From contig JBAWEQ010000202.1 in assembly GCA_049591295.1 (NCBI GenBank), forward strand, positions 17,955 to 81,954: DNA of 64,000 bases. The letters run 5' to 3'. The stretch comes from DTPS01 sp049591295. GTDB lineage: Bacteria; Acidobacteriota; UBA4820; DSQY01. The notes under the pieces are model-generated. The model was not told where the DNA came from. It did no database searches and saw nothing but the letters and a program-made list of their open reading frames with translations. This document shows, one piece after another, positions 1-7,585 of this stretch; the first letter of the stretch is position 1, and each line of letters starts with the position of its first letter. The position numbers were made by a program, and so were the translations under genes.

Positions 1-225
1 CACGAAGACCGTCCAGCCGAAGAACTCCCGCATCTCCCTGCGGGCCGCCTGGGTGTAGTAGACGGCCAGGCAGAGCACCAGCACCCCCACGACCCTGATC
101 CACACCTCTCCCGTCGCCGGGATGCCGAATGCGCCCAGGAGGAGGTTGGGCACGACCATCAGGACCGAGCCGAGGCCGAACAGGTAGATGCCGAACACCT
201 GCACGCTTCTCGCGGCGCTGCTCAT
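1..225 (-). CDS. Small integral membrane protein, C-terminus cut by window edge
   Basis: The reading frame starts at an ATG at 225 with GGGAGGGTCCC just upstream as ribosome binding site and stays open for 75 codons to the window edge, so the C-terminus is missing. The visible part has two hydrophobic segments (about residues 10-32 and 44-62) separated by a short Pro/Gly turn, then a charged stretch (AARREMREF). Segment layout and the F-G-I/M-P turn resemble the 116-residue protein at 3569-3919, so the two may be paralogues of an uncharacterised small membrane family. No catalytic motif is visible and no function can be assigned. Confidence 0.6.
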   Translation of the reverse strand, partial: MSSAARSVQVFGIYLFGLGSVLMVVPNLLLGAFGIPATGEVWIRVVGVLVLCLAVYYTQAARREMREFFGWTVFV

Positions 226-317
226 GGGACCCTCCCTTTTCAGAATCAGCGTGTGCAGTGTACCACCCGCACGCCCCCGCCGGCTCGTTTCCATGTGCGG
301 GGAGAAGCAGCGGGCGG

Positions 318-1646
318 CTACATCTCGCGTTTCATGGGCGGGAAGCTGTCGCCGTCGCTGTCGTGATAGAGGAACCCTTCGATGTGCCTCTTGGCGTCCC
401 GTGTGAATTGGACGCGATAACGGGCCATGGTGGGGTCTTCGAACTTGAAGTCGTCGCCACCGAGCGGTACCAGCGCCTGCCTCCGCCGGTCTTTGCGCTG
501 CAGACAGATCTGGTCGCCTGCCAGGAACACCTTCGCATCGCCGTAGACACCGACGTACTCCTTGAGCGCGATGGGGTCGAGGGCCACGGGCTCCAGGTCG
601 ATCTTGTAGAAGGCGAGCGCCCACTCGAGCGAGAGGCGCTTCTTCGGGTCGGTCTCTCGGGGCAGGATGCGCGACAGCGCCGCGACGGCGGCTGCGGCGA
701 GGGCATTCTCGGAGGTGGCGGGAATGTCCGGCACCATGCCTTCGGTGTAGCTCTCTTTCGTGCCCGGCTTGACCTGGGTCGTGTAGGGCACGCGAATGTT
801 GACGCCGATCTCCGGAAAGCTCATGTACTTCACGGCGTGAGACCCGCCCCGCGTGCGCTCGCCGACAACGAGGGCGCGCCCGCACTGCTGGAGTGGGAAG
901 GCGAAATCCTCGGATGCTGAATAGGATAGCCGGTTGAGGAGGATGTAGACAGGCACGTCGGGCATGCGCGGGCCGGGGACCCATTCGAAGGTCCAGGTCT
1001 GCTGGAGGCGGCCCTCGCTTGGGACCAAGACGTCGGCGATGTGCGTCCGCTCCGCGAAGAGATAGCTGCTTATAAATTGGCCCATGATCTCGTCGCCTCC
1101 CCCGTTCCCGCGGAGGTCGAAGATGAGCGCGTCGCAGTGGGCCACGAAGTTCATCGCCGCGATCGCCGTCGGCGCCGCCAACCTCGGGTTCGCCCAGTAG
1201 GTCATCTGGATGTAGCCGATGTTGCCGGGAAGCAGCTCCACCCTCTTGAAGCCGTAGTTGTCCTGTGGTGAGCCGAGCAGCGTTTCGGCGGCCAGGTCGT
1301 CCGGGATCTTCTCGTACGGCCATACGGTGATGTGGCCGTCCTTCGAGACCGCCCGCATCTCCTTCGTCACCTGCGAGGTGAAGGCGGCCATGTCGGCGCA
1401 CTGGGCGTAGGCTCCTTCGGCCTCCTGCCGCCTGAGCCGTTCCACGATCAGCTTCGTGAGCGCCGGATCGGGGTAGTAACAGCCGAAGATTTCCGAGACC
1501 TGGTCCAGGACGGCGGCCCGCTGGCCTGCGGTGAGGGGCGGTTGGGAGGGGTTCTCATGGGAAGCGGCCGCCGAAGCCAGCGAGAAGGCCAGCAGCGCCG
1601 AGAGGCTGTAGGCGGCGAGGCGGGTAGGGCTTTTTCGTGACGCCAT
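318..1646 (-). CDS. Secreted S41-family serine peptidase (C-terminal-processing/IRBP type)
   Basis: The 442-residue product has an N-terminal signal peptide (residues 1-28, ending ASAAA). An S41 N-terminal helical domain follows (about 40-120, with SKDGHITV), then the S41 catalytic domain (about 130-310). The core motifs are FDLRGNGGG (176-184), the catalytic Ser region SYSASED (241-247) and GERTRGG (262-268). Residues 360-440 look like a DUF3471-type beta domain often found at the end of such hydrolases. The start at 1646 is chosen because AAGGAG lies just upstream and the signal peptide begins there; the frame stays open upstream to 1970 but that part is low-complexity and has no export signal. 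It is probably a periplasmic or extracellular protease; the substrate is unknown. The gene stands alone. Confidence 0.88.
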   Translation of the reverse strand: MASRKSPTRLAAYSLSALLAFSLASAAASHENPSQPPLTAGQRAAVLDQVSEIFGCYYPDPALTKLIVERLRRQEAEGAYAQCADMAAFTSQVTKEMRAVSKDGHITVWPYEKIPDDLAAETLLGSPQDNYGFKRVELLPGNIGYIQMTYWANPRLAAPTAIAAMNFVAHCDALIFDLRGNGGGDEIMGQFISSYLFAERTHIADVLVPSEGRLQQTWTFEWVPGPRMPDVPVYILLNRLSYSASEDFAFPLQQCGRALVVGERTRGGSHAVKYMSFPEIGVNIRVPYTTQVKPGTKESYTEGMVPDIPATSENALAAAAVAALSRILPRETDPKKRLSLEWALAFYKIDLEPVALDPIALKEYVGVYGDAKVFLAGDQICLQRKDRRRQALVPLGGDDFKFEDPTMARYRVQFTRDAKRHIEGFLYHDSDGDSFPPMKREM

Positions 1647-2322
1647 CGGAAGGCTCCTTCGCGGGACCCGCGAGGCGCTCCCCCGGGTACCGGGCGGAGG
1701 AGGCCACGGGTCCCGCCGCAACGGTTTCTCATCGTTTCGGTCGGCCATCTCTTCATCTATTCTGACGCGTCCGGCCCGAGAAAGGCTGCACCGGCGATCG
1801 GAGGGGTGAAGGCCCTGTCGGCGGCGGGGCCTGCCCTGCTCCTCTTCTCCCTTCTTCCCCGCCAAATCCTCCGTCCCTCCTCCATGCTCTGCGTATCCTC
1901 CGTGGTGATGTGAGGTGATGAGGTGATGAGGGTGAAAGGGTGGCCTTCGAAGGCCCGCCCGCGGCCTCATCTCGGCACCCCGGCATCTCGTGCCTCGTGC
2001 TGTCCCCTTTTACGGCGGGATTCTGTGCCAGCAGCCCGCTGGGGGCATGCCACAGAATGACGCGACTAAGGGAGTATCTCGCGTCTCGCCCTGGCCTCTT
2101 CCTCCCCGATCTCCCTGACCTCCCTGTGAATTCACCTCGTCCTTCCTCCGTGTCCTCCGTGGTGAATTCTTTCTCTTCTCTGCACTTGGCTCAATCGTTC
2201 CCTCGCCCCTGCCTGGAATAGGTCGCCTCATCACCTGGTTACGGTTTTCGTAGTCATTCTGTGGTGTGGGTGAGTTGGTTGGGTGGTGCCGGGCACGAAG
2301 GTGCCCCGGCGGGAGGCAGGCC
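1647..2322. other. Intergenic region with repeat-like sequence, no gene seen
   Basis: This stretch lies between the divergent S41 peptidase and cupin genes. It holds several copies of the phrase TCCTCCGTG (around 1870, 1897 and 2145-2163). It also holds an imperfect stem-loop with arms ATTCTGTG (2020-2027) and CACAGAAT (2051-2058) and an inner CCAGC/GCTGG stem. A further ATTCTGTG occurs at 2256. Open frames here are low-complexity and lack ribosome binding sites. Confidence 0.5.
2020..2058. repeat. Interrupted palindrome ATTCTGTG...CACAGAAT
   Basis: Perfect 8-bp arms at 2020-2027 and 2051-2058 enclose an inner stem CCAGC-AGCCC-GCTGG. The word CACAGAATGACG at its right side resembles CAGAATGACA near 3003, suggesting both belong to one family of intergenic palindromic repeats. 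Confidence 0.45.
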
Positions 2323-2679
2323 ATGAAAGCTGAGCGGAAGAGCTTCTCCAAGCCGGACGAAGTGAGGGAGTTCCCGGGGGGGCGGGTGGCCCTCGTGAAG
2401 ATCGCCGGCGCGATGGTCGCCTGCGCGACCTTCCAGCCCGGGTGGAAGTGGTCCGAGTGCGTGCGCCCCATCGCCAACACGCACAGCTGCCAGGCGGCCC
2501 ACTTCGGCTATCAGGTCAGCGGCACCATGATGACCCGCATGGATGACGGGACCGAGATCGAGTGCCACGCCGGCGACGTCTACAGCCTCCCGCCCGGTCA
2601 CGACGGGTGGGTGGTCGGCAACGAGCCGGTGGTCTTCATCGACTTCCAGGGGATGGCGGAGTACGCGAAGAAGGGCTAA
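2323..2679 (+). CDS. Cupin-domain protein
   Basis: The product is a 118-residue single-domain cupin. The start at 2323 is preceded by CGGGAGGCAGGCC, a good ribosome binding site; the in-frame ATG at 2266 is rejected because it lacks one. The central motif HFGYQVSGTMMTRMDDG followed by CHAGDVYSLPPGHDGWVVG gives the two cupin motifs (Gly-rich beta turn, then PPGHD). The metal ligands typical of motif 1 are reduced to one His, so metal binding is uncertain. It ends in a DFQGMAEYAKKG tail as in many stand-alone small cupins. A GC-rich hairpin (GCCCCG CCA CGGGGC) directly follows the stop but lacks a T-run. The likely role, binding of a small ligand, is inferred from fold only. Confidence 0.75.
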   Translation: MKAERKSFSKPDEVREFPGGRVALVKIAGAMVACATFQPGWKWSECVRPIANTHSCQAAHFGYQVSGTMMTRMDDGTEIECHAGDVYSLPPGHDGWVVGNEPVVFIDFQGMAEYAKKG

Positions 2680-2720
2680 GAAGCGCCCCGCCACGGGGCC
2701 TCGGGAGACCGGCCCCGAGC

Positions 2721-2930
2721 TCAGGGCTTCCGCCAGAAAAGCTCCTCGTCGTTGACGTACACGATCCTGTTCCCGCTGGCGGCCGCCTCGGAGGTGCCCA
2801 TGAGCTCCCCGCGGTAGCCGTCGGGGATCAATTCGAAGTACACCCGCTCGGGCTCCGCCCTCTGATTGAAGAGACTCCGCTGGGGGCAGCGGATCTTGAA
2901 GGGTGCCCGCCTGGGCGTTTGAGATCCTTC
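2721..2930 (-). pseudogene. Possible gene remnant, C-terminal fragment
   Basis: An open minus-strand frame ends at a TGA at 2721 and reads a protein-like 60-residue stretch (for example VYFELIPDGYRGELMGTSE and IVYVNDEELFWRKP). It has no credible start codon: upstream it runs straight into the palindromic repeat at about 2920-3012. The composition looks coding, but only an internal ATG giving 25 residues is available. A decayed or repeat-truncated gene is the simplest reading; the family is not recognised. Confidence 0.25.
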
Positions 2931-3012
2931 CAGGGGAGCCCCCTCGGTTGGAGCCCTTCGGAAGAAACGGCTCGGGGCGGGCTCTTCGCAACATCGGCGT
3001 CAGAATGACAGC
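2919..3012. repeat. Intergenic palindromic-type repeat
   Basis: The segment reads GTTTGAGATCCTTCC, then pairs of complementary words (GAGCCCCCTCGGTTGGAGCCC, GCCCTTCGGAAG, GCTCGGGGCGGGCTC), and ends CGTCAGAATGACAG. The flanking words TTGAGATCCTT and CAGAATGACA match the general style of intergenic repeats known from many environmental bacterial genomes (GAAGAATCTC ... CATTCTGA). Only one full copy is present here. Confidence 0.4.
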
Positions 3013-3177
3013 CGCGGAAGCGGGGCGGCCATGCGCATGCGCCGCACTCCAGTGGCAGAGGACGCTTTGTGGGCCGCCGTCTCTCGTTCGACAGGTCCGT
3101 CGGAAGGCGCCTGCGGAAAGCCCTCGGCTCGCCGTCTCGGCGGCCCCTTCAGCTTGATGTCTACAGCGATCGGGCCC

Positions 3178-3297
3178 TCAGGCCGGGGAAAAGCCCCCCT
3201 TGCCCTCTTTCTTGGCCTTCTTGTCGGCCTTCTTCTGCTTCATGGTCTTGGCGGGTTTCTTCTTGGCTTCTTTCTTGACCTCTTTCGACTTGCCCAT
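3178..3297 (-). CDS. Small Lys-rich basic protein, 39 residues
   Basis: This gene is too short for usual ORF cut-offs. ATG at 3297 follows GGGAGGTCCC, a strong ribosome binding site, and the frame runs 39 codons to TGA at 3178. About 17 of 39 residues are Lys, in runs such as KEVKKEAKKK and KKADKKAKKEGKGG. There is no hydrophobic segment, so the product is soluble and strongly basic. It could bind nucleic acid or membranes like other Lys/Ala-rich tails, but nothing in the sequence proves this. The clean SD, start and codon pattern argue that it is expressed. Confidence 0.55.
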   Translation of the reverse strand: MGKSKEVKKEAKKKPAKTMKQKKADKKAKKEGKGGFSPA

Positions 3298-3474
3298 GGG
3301 ACCTCCCATCTCTTGGAGCAGGCCCGGGGGCCGCTCCAGGAACGATGTAGGTCATAGAATATCACGATCCCCGCTTCCTCCCCCGGCCAACAGTCGCTGT
3401 GGAGAGAGAAAGTGAATGAACGCAAGCCGTCACCGCCTGCGTCCCCATCGGCAACTCCTGGCGCGCCGCGTGGA

Positions 3475-3504
3475 TTGTCCCGCCGGGACGGGGCCGGCTA
3501 TACT
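3475..3504 (+). promoter_or_regulatory. Putative housekeeping promoter for the 3569 gene
   Basis: TTGTCC (3475-3480) and TATACT (3499-3504) are separated by 18 bp and lie about 65 bp upstream of the start at 3569. Similar TTGTnn/TAnAnT pairs precede two other genes in this window. Confidence 0.4.
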
Positions 3505-3568
3505 GGAGCCAGACGTCCAACGAAGAGCGTGATCGCCGAACCCGCCGGAGCGGACAGGGAGGTCGTGC

Positions 3569-3919
3569 ATGGAGAAGACCGAGGGGGTGCGGGTGTTTTG
3601 GCTGAAGGTGCTCTGCTGGTACACGGTCCTCGGGGCGGGGGCCGTGGGGCTCTGGATCCTGCTCGCGCCGGGGAGCTTCATCGCCGCCTTCGGGATGCCG
3701 GGCCAGGACCCGTTCATCCTGGGCGTGGCGGGAAGCGCGTGGCTGGCCTTCGGCGTCGTGGCGGCGGTGGGCCTCCGCTCGCCCGTGGCCTTCGCTCCCA
3801 TCTTCCTGGTGCAATTGGGCTACAAGCTTCTCTGGCTGGCGGTGGTCTTCCTGCCCCAGGGGATGCGGGGCGCCCTGCCTCTCTACTCGTGGGTGCTGGC
3901 GGCCATCTTCGCGAGCTAG
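3569..3919 (+). CDS. Small four-helix membrane protein, function unknown
   Basis: The 116-residue product starts at an ATG 7 bases after AGGGAGGT. It has four hydrophobic segments (about residues 13-35, 45-65, 70-92 and 96-114) with few charged residues. The turn AFGMPGQDPF after the first helix parallels the AFGIPATGEV turn in the partial gene at 1-225. This suggests two members of one small uncharacterised membrane family. It stands alone between a divergent Lys-rich gene and a convergent methyltransferase gene. No active-site motif is visible. Confidence 0.7.
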   Translation: MEKTEGVRVFWLKVLCWYTVLGAGAVGLWILLAPGSFIAAFGMPGQDPFILGVAGSAWLAFGVVAAVGLRSPVAFAPIFLVQLGYKLLWLAVVFLPQGMRGALPLYSWVLAAIFAS

Positions 3920-4016
3920 GTCGTCCTGGATCTCATCGCCATCCCCTTCGCCAGGCTCGCCCGGGGCTGAAGCCGGCCCCTCATCGGCCGCCCGCGATCC
4001 GGCCCTCCCCGCCCGA

Positions 4017-4676
4017 TCAGGAGGACCGGTCCGCGCGAATGGGGTCTACGGTCCGTTCTCCCGCGAGGGTGAAGCGGTGGCCGAAATGGGTCCGAACGCG
4101 AAGCCACGGCAGGCCGGCCCGCTTCGCCAGGGTCCGGGCCTCGGCGATGGTGAAGCCACGTCGGACCGAGAGCGGGCCATCCTCGCGCACGTAACGGTTC
4201 GCAAAGAGGGTGAATAGGCGGATCCAGAGCAGGGCCCGGCGGCGCCGGAGCAGATCGTTCACGACGATGCCCCGCCTCGCGACCCGGTCGAACTCTCCCA
4301 GGGCAGCCACGGCCTCCTCGTCGGTGAGGTGGTGGAGGAGGTGCGTGGCGATGACGTAATCCACGCTCCGGTCGCGGAAGGGAAGGCGGCGGCCGTCGCC
4401 GACGACGCGCGGCAATCCGGTTGCGAGCGAGAGCATGGCCATCGACGCATCGAGCGCCATGGGCCGCAGGTGCGGCCGGTGCCTGGCGAGGCCGAGCACC
4501 AGGTCGCCCGCGCCCGCGCCCACGTCGAGCACGGTGGCATCCTCCCCGGCGGCCCTCAGGTGGAAGGCCACGGCGCGGGTGCCGCCCAGCCACCGGTTGA
4601 CGAAGGCGAGGTAGCGCGCCACGCGCCTGAGCTCTTCCGGCGGCGGCGTGACGTCGTCCAGCAGCTCGCGCTGCAT
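4017..4676 (-). CDS. Class I SAM-dependent methyltransferase of the type III PKS cluster
   Basis: The 219-residue product has SAM motif I VLDVGAGAGDL (residues 49-59), the acidic post-I region MALDAS, motif II DRSVDYVIATHLLHHL and the post-motif helix seen in UbiE/COQ5-like enzymes. The start at 4676 is chosen because it begins the helical N-terminal domain; upstream frame includes the repeat at 4731-4966. It is the third gene, in the same direction, of a set with a type III polyketide synthase and an FAD oxidoreductase. Such trios are widespread in bacteria, where the methyltransferase is thought to O- or C-methylate the alkylresorcinol, alkylquinone or pyrone product. A 286-bp gap with a dispersed repeat separates it from the oxidoreductase, so it may have lost co-transcription. 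Confidence 0.8.
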   Translation of the reverse strand: MQRELLDDVTPPPEELRRVARYLAFVNRWLGGTRAVAFHLRAAGEDATVLDVGAGAGDLVLGLARHRPHLRPMALDASMAMLSLATGLPRVVGDGRRLPFRDRSVDYVIATHLLHHLTDEEAVAALGEFDRVARRGIVVNDLLRRRRALLWIRLFTLFANRYVREDGPLSVRRGFTIAEARTLAKRAGLPWLRVRTHFGHRFTLAGERTVDPIRADRSS

Positions 4677-4730
4677 CGAGCGGGCCCTCACGCCCAGATT
4701 CCGCCATAGAAACGCGCTCGGCACAGGGGG

Positions 4731-4966
4731 GGTTCGGGTGCACGGGGGGAAGGCGCTCTCTCTTGAACGGGGAGGGGCATTCCCTCCCCGTCCCACGGGC
4801 AAAGCCCGATGGGGCCCCACCCCGCCCATGGGGCTTCCTCCCCCGGATCAAGTCCGGGGTCGGAGGCCACGCAGATCCCTTCGCGGTAAACATCGCTTTT
4901 CAGGGACGGATGGCCACGCTCTCCATTCATCGACATGTGCCCCTCCAGTCGTGGGATTTGCGTCAC
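4731..4966. repeat. Dispersed intergenic repeat, copy 1
   Basis: About 235 bp that matches 11028-11262 in the same orientation. The best conserved core is CCACGGGCAAAGCCCGATGG and CCCCCGGATCAAGTCCGGGG, each a palindrome, and the copies end in a shared GGGATTTG word. Arms and spacing are kept while linkers differ, as in mobile or structured intergenic repeats. It splits the polyketide cluster between oxidoreductase and methyltransferase. Confidence 0.75.
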
Positions 4967-6042
4967 AGGGCGAGCCTCGCGAGGTCGGCCAACGTCAGGT
5001 CCCGGGGAGAGGAGCTACCGACGGCGATCCCCATCAGCTTCGCGAAGAGCGCCGGGTGCTCGCCCAGCGCCGCGATCACGCGGTCCGCCAGGGAGGGGCG
5101 CCGCGAGGCTTTCAGGATCCAGGCCGAGAGCCACTGGGCGTTGAAGGCGAGGCGGCGGCGCTCGCGCTCGTACTCCTCGGGCCGGCCCGAGGAGAGCGCG
5201 TCGGCCAGGGCCCGCGCCGAGAGGATGGCGAGGGACATGCCCTCGCCCGTGACCGGGTCCGGCGCTCCCGCCGCGTCTCCGATCAGGATCACGTCGCCGG
5301 AGGCCAGCCGGTTCAGCGAGAGTCCCAGGGGCCCCGCCCCGAGCACGGGCGTGGTGAAAGCGATGGAGCCGATCCGTCCGCGCAGCGCCTCCAGCGACCG
5401 GAGGGTGGCCAGCACGCGCCGCTCGTTCGTGGGTTCGGAGGGCAGGGCGTCCTGGCGGTAGAGGCAGGCTACCAGCGCCTCGTTCCCGTCTGAGGGCGCG
5501 AGGTAGACCTCTCCTCCAGTGTGAAAGATCACCTCCACCCGCTCCCGGTCCACCTCGAGCCCCAGAACGTGCGTGCTCAGCCCCACGCGGCGAAGGCGCG
5601 GCCTCGCGGCGCGCAACCCTGGCCTGCCGTGAAACTGGGACTTCAGGCCATCGGCGCCGATCAGCCAGCGCGCCTTCCACCGGGCCGGGTCGTACGGGGT
5701 CTGTGGGCAGGCCTCCACGTTCGGGGTGGCGGCCGCCGCCTCGAAGAGAGACAGGTCAAAGCGCTCCCGCCGTACGACCATCCCTTCGCCCGCCGGGAAA
5801 TCGGCCACCGCGGTGAGGCCGCGCGGGGAGACGTAGCGCAGGCCCCTCACCGGCACGCCGGGGAAATCGAGGCCGGAGGCCCGCAGAGCCGCCGCTCCGT
5901 GGGGCAGGAGGCCCTCGCCGCACGGCTTCGGGCGGGGGTGGCGGCATCTCTCCAGCAGGGCCACCTTGAGGCCTCTCAGGCCGAGTTCTCGGGCCGCCAC
6001 CGAACCCGCCACGCCGCCGCCGACGACCACCGCGTCGAACAT
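4963..6042 (-). CDS. FAD-dependent oxidoreductase (geranylgeranyl-reductase/PHBH-like) of the type III PKS cluster
   Basis: The 359-residue flavoprotein has the Rossmann FAD motif VVVGGGVAGSVAAREL (residues 5-20) and a PKPCGEGL segment typical of geranylgeranyl reductase-like enzymes. It also has the second FAD-binding motif VILIGDAAGAPDPVTGEG. The ATG at 6042 shares one base with the TGA of the synthase (TGATG), implying translational coupling. In related bacterial clusters such enzymes oxidise or hydroxylate the polyketide ring made by the adjacent synthase, for example to a quinone. The exact reaction is inferred, not shown. The same frame stays open upstream to 6834, but that part is antiparallel-frame noise within the synthase gene. 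Confidence 0.85.
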   Translation of the reverse strand: MFDAVVVGGGVAGSVAARELGLRGLKVALLERCRHPRPKPCGEGLLPHGAAALRASGLDFPGVPVRGLRYVSPRGLTAVADFPAGEGMVVRRERFDLSLFEAAAATPNVEACPQTPYDPARWKARWLIGADGLKSQFHGRPGLRAARPRLRRVGLSTHVLGLEVDRERVEVIFHTGGEVYLAPSDGNEALVACLYRQDALPSEPTNERRVLATLRSLEALRGRIGSIAFTTPVLGAGPLGLSLNRLASGDVILIGDAAGAPDPVTGEGMSLAILSARALADALSSGRPEEYERERRRLAFNAQWLSAWILKASRRPSLADRVIAALGEHPALFAKLMGIAVGSSSPRDLTLADLARLAL

Positions 6043-7091
6043 CACCACTCCAGCACCAGCATCTCCATCCCAAAGCCAGGCCCCGGCGCGGCGACGAGGG
6101 CCTTCTCCCCTCTCCTGGGCCGAGCCTCGTGGAAGACGTCCGCCAGGACGAAGAGCACCGAGGCGCTGGAGAGGTTGCCGACCCGGGCGAGCGAATTCCG
6201 CGCCCACGCGAGCGTCTCGGCGGGGCAGTCGAGCGCCTGCTGGTAGGCCTCCACGATCCGGCGGCCGCCCGGGTGGAGGACCCAGTAGGTGATGTCCCGG
6301 AGCGTCATCCCGGCGGAGGCGAGGAAGTCCTGCACGACCGGCCTGAAGCGGCGCTTCAGCAGCTCCGTGATCTCCCGCGAGAGGACCAGGCGCATGCCGT
6401 CGGAGGTGAACCTCCAGCCCATGATCTCCTGCGAGTTCTCGAAGAGAACGCTTCGCCGCGCCACGATGGAGGGGCCGCCGTTCGGCGCCTCGGACGATGA
6501 GAGGAGGAGGGCCACCGCGCCGTCGCCGAAGAGCGACCCGCCCACCGCGTCCACGGGGTCGTTGGCCCGGCGCGTGAAGGACTGTCCACAGAGCTCCACC
6601 GAAATCACCAGCGCCAGGCCATCCGTGCCGCCCCGCAGGATCTCCTCCGCCCGCACGAGGGCACCGGCCCCGCCGGCGCATCCCAGGCCGAACAGCGGCC
6701 AGCGGCGCACGTCGGGACGGAGGCCCAGGCGGGGCACGAGGAGCGCGTCCAGGCTCGGCGTGGCCAGTCCCGTGGTGGTCACGACGATCAGGTGGTCCAC
6801 CCGCTCCGGCTCCACGCCCGCCTCCCGCAGGCACTGCCTGGCGGCCTTTTCGGCAAGCTCTCTCGCCCCGGCGATGTAGTCCCGGTTCCGCTCGTCGAAG
6901 CTCTTGTCGGCGAGGTAGTAGTCGGGCGGAAAGGAGAAGTGCCGCTGCTCCACCCCACAGCGGTCGAACAGCTCGGCCAGCCTGGAGACCTCGGGGTGGC
7001 CCGAGAACATCGCCGTGAAGGCCGCCTTTGCAAACTCTTGGGGGATGACGTTCGGAGGAAGAGCGGTGGCAATGGACTCTATGCGCGACAT
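6042..7091 (-). CDS. Type III polyketide synthase (chalcone/stilbene synthase superfamily)
   Basis: The 349-residue product carries the catalytic triad of the family: Cys138 in GLGCAGGAG, His273 in WVLHPGGRRI and Asn306 in RVGNLSSAS. The GxGxMxxL-like C-terminal signature is present as PGPGFGMEMLVL. Such homodimeric enzymes extend an acyl-CoA starter with malonyl-CoA and cyclise it; bacterial members near an FAD enzyme and a methyltransferase usually make alkylresorcinols or alkylpyrones from fatty acyl starters. The start at 7091 has AGGAGG 6 bases upstream and begins the conserved N-terminal strand; longer in-frame starts are unsupported. It is the first gene of the cluster and overlaps the oxidoreductase by one base. 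Confidence 0.93.
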   Translation of the reverse strand: MSRIESIATALPPNVIPQEFAKAAFTAMFSGHPEVSRLAELFDRCGVEQRHFSFPPDYYLADKSFDERNRDYIAGARELAEKAARQCLREAGVEPERVDHLIVVTTTGLATPSLDALLVPRLGLRPDVRRWPLFGLGCAGGAGALVRAEEILRGGTDGLALVISVELCGQSFTRRANDPVDAVGGSLFGDGAVALLLSSSEAPNGGPSIVARRSVLFENSQEIMGWRFTSDGMRLVLSREITELLKRRFRPVVQDFLASAGMTLRDITYWVLHPGGRRIVEAYQQALDCPAETLAWARNSLARVGNLSSASVLFVLADVFHEARPRRGEKALVAAPGPGFGMEMLVLEW

Positions 7092-7585
7092 GACGGCCTC
7101 CTGTCTTGACCGGTGGAGGAACGATGGCTGGGGAGCGCGAGAGGCCCCGAGGAGCGCGGCAAGGACCGGCGCGGGCGGCGGGTTGCCGTGAGGGCGGGGC
7201 GCTTCACGAGGGGAGAGCGGGCGGGCCGCCGGCCGGAGCGCGGGGCTGGCGGACTCGGACACGGCTGTCGCGAGGCCCCCTCCCGGCTTGCCTCATCACG
7301 ATGCTGAAGCCCACTGGCCGGCATGGGCGGGCCTCCCATCTGCACGTGGCATGAACATAGGGCGTGAAGCCCGCTTCGGCAAGACCCCGCGAGTCAGCCC
7401 CCCCCTGTGCCGATCTGACTCGGCCACCAGTGGACCCTCGCGACCCGCGTCGAGAACGTCTCCCCCGAGGAGCTGACGCGGCGCGCCATTGCGCAAAGCA
7501 ACGGCTGATGATGCACCGCGCACGGCCCCCGTGGTACGCGCTGGGAGCCCTCGCCCGAACACGCCCCGTCTTTACTTAAGCCCGG
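7092..7585. other. Intergenic region upstream of the PKS operon, no gene seen
   Basis: Nearly 500 bp between the synthase start and the stop of the OmpA-domain gene, both on the minus strand. It must hold the promoter of the polyketide operon and the end of the ompA-type transcript. No convincing terminator hairpin, repeat or coding frame was found; the short open frames have no ribosome binding sites and Arg/Pro-rich shadow composition. Confidence 0.4.

Noticed and set aside
1647..1970. N-terminal extension of the S41 peptidase
   Set aside because: Would bury the signal peptide; no ribosome binding site at the upstream ATG.
6043..6834. Upstream extension of the FAD oxidoreductase frame
   Set aside because: It lies in another frame of the synthase gene; the FAD motif starts at 6042, right at the TGATG junction.
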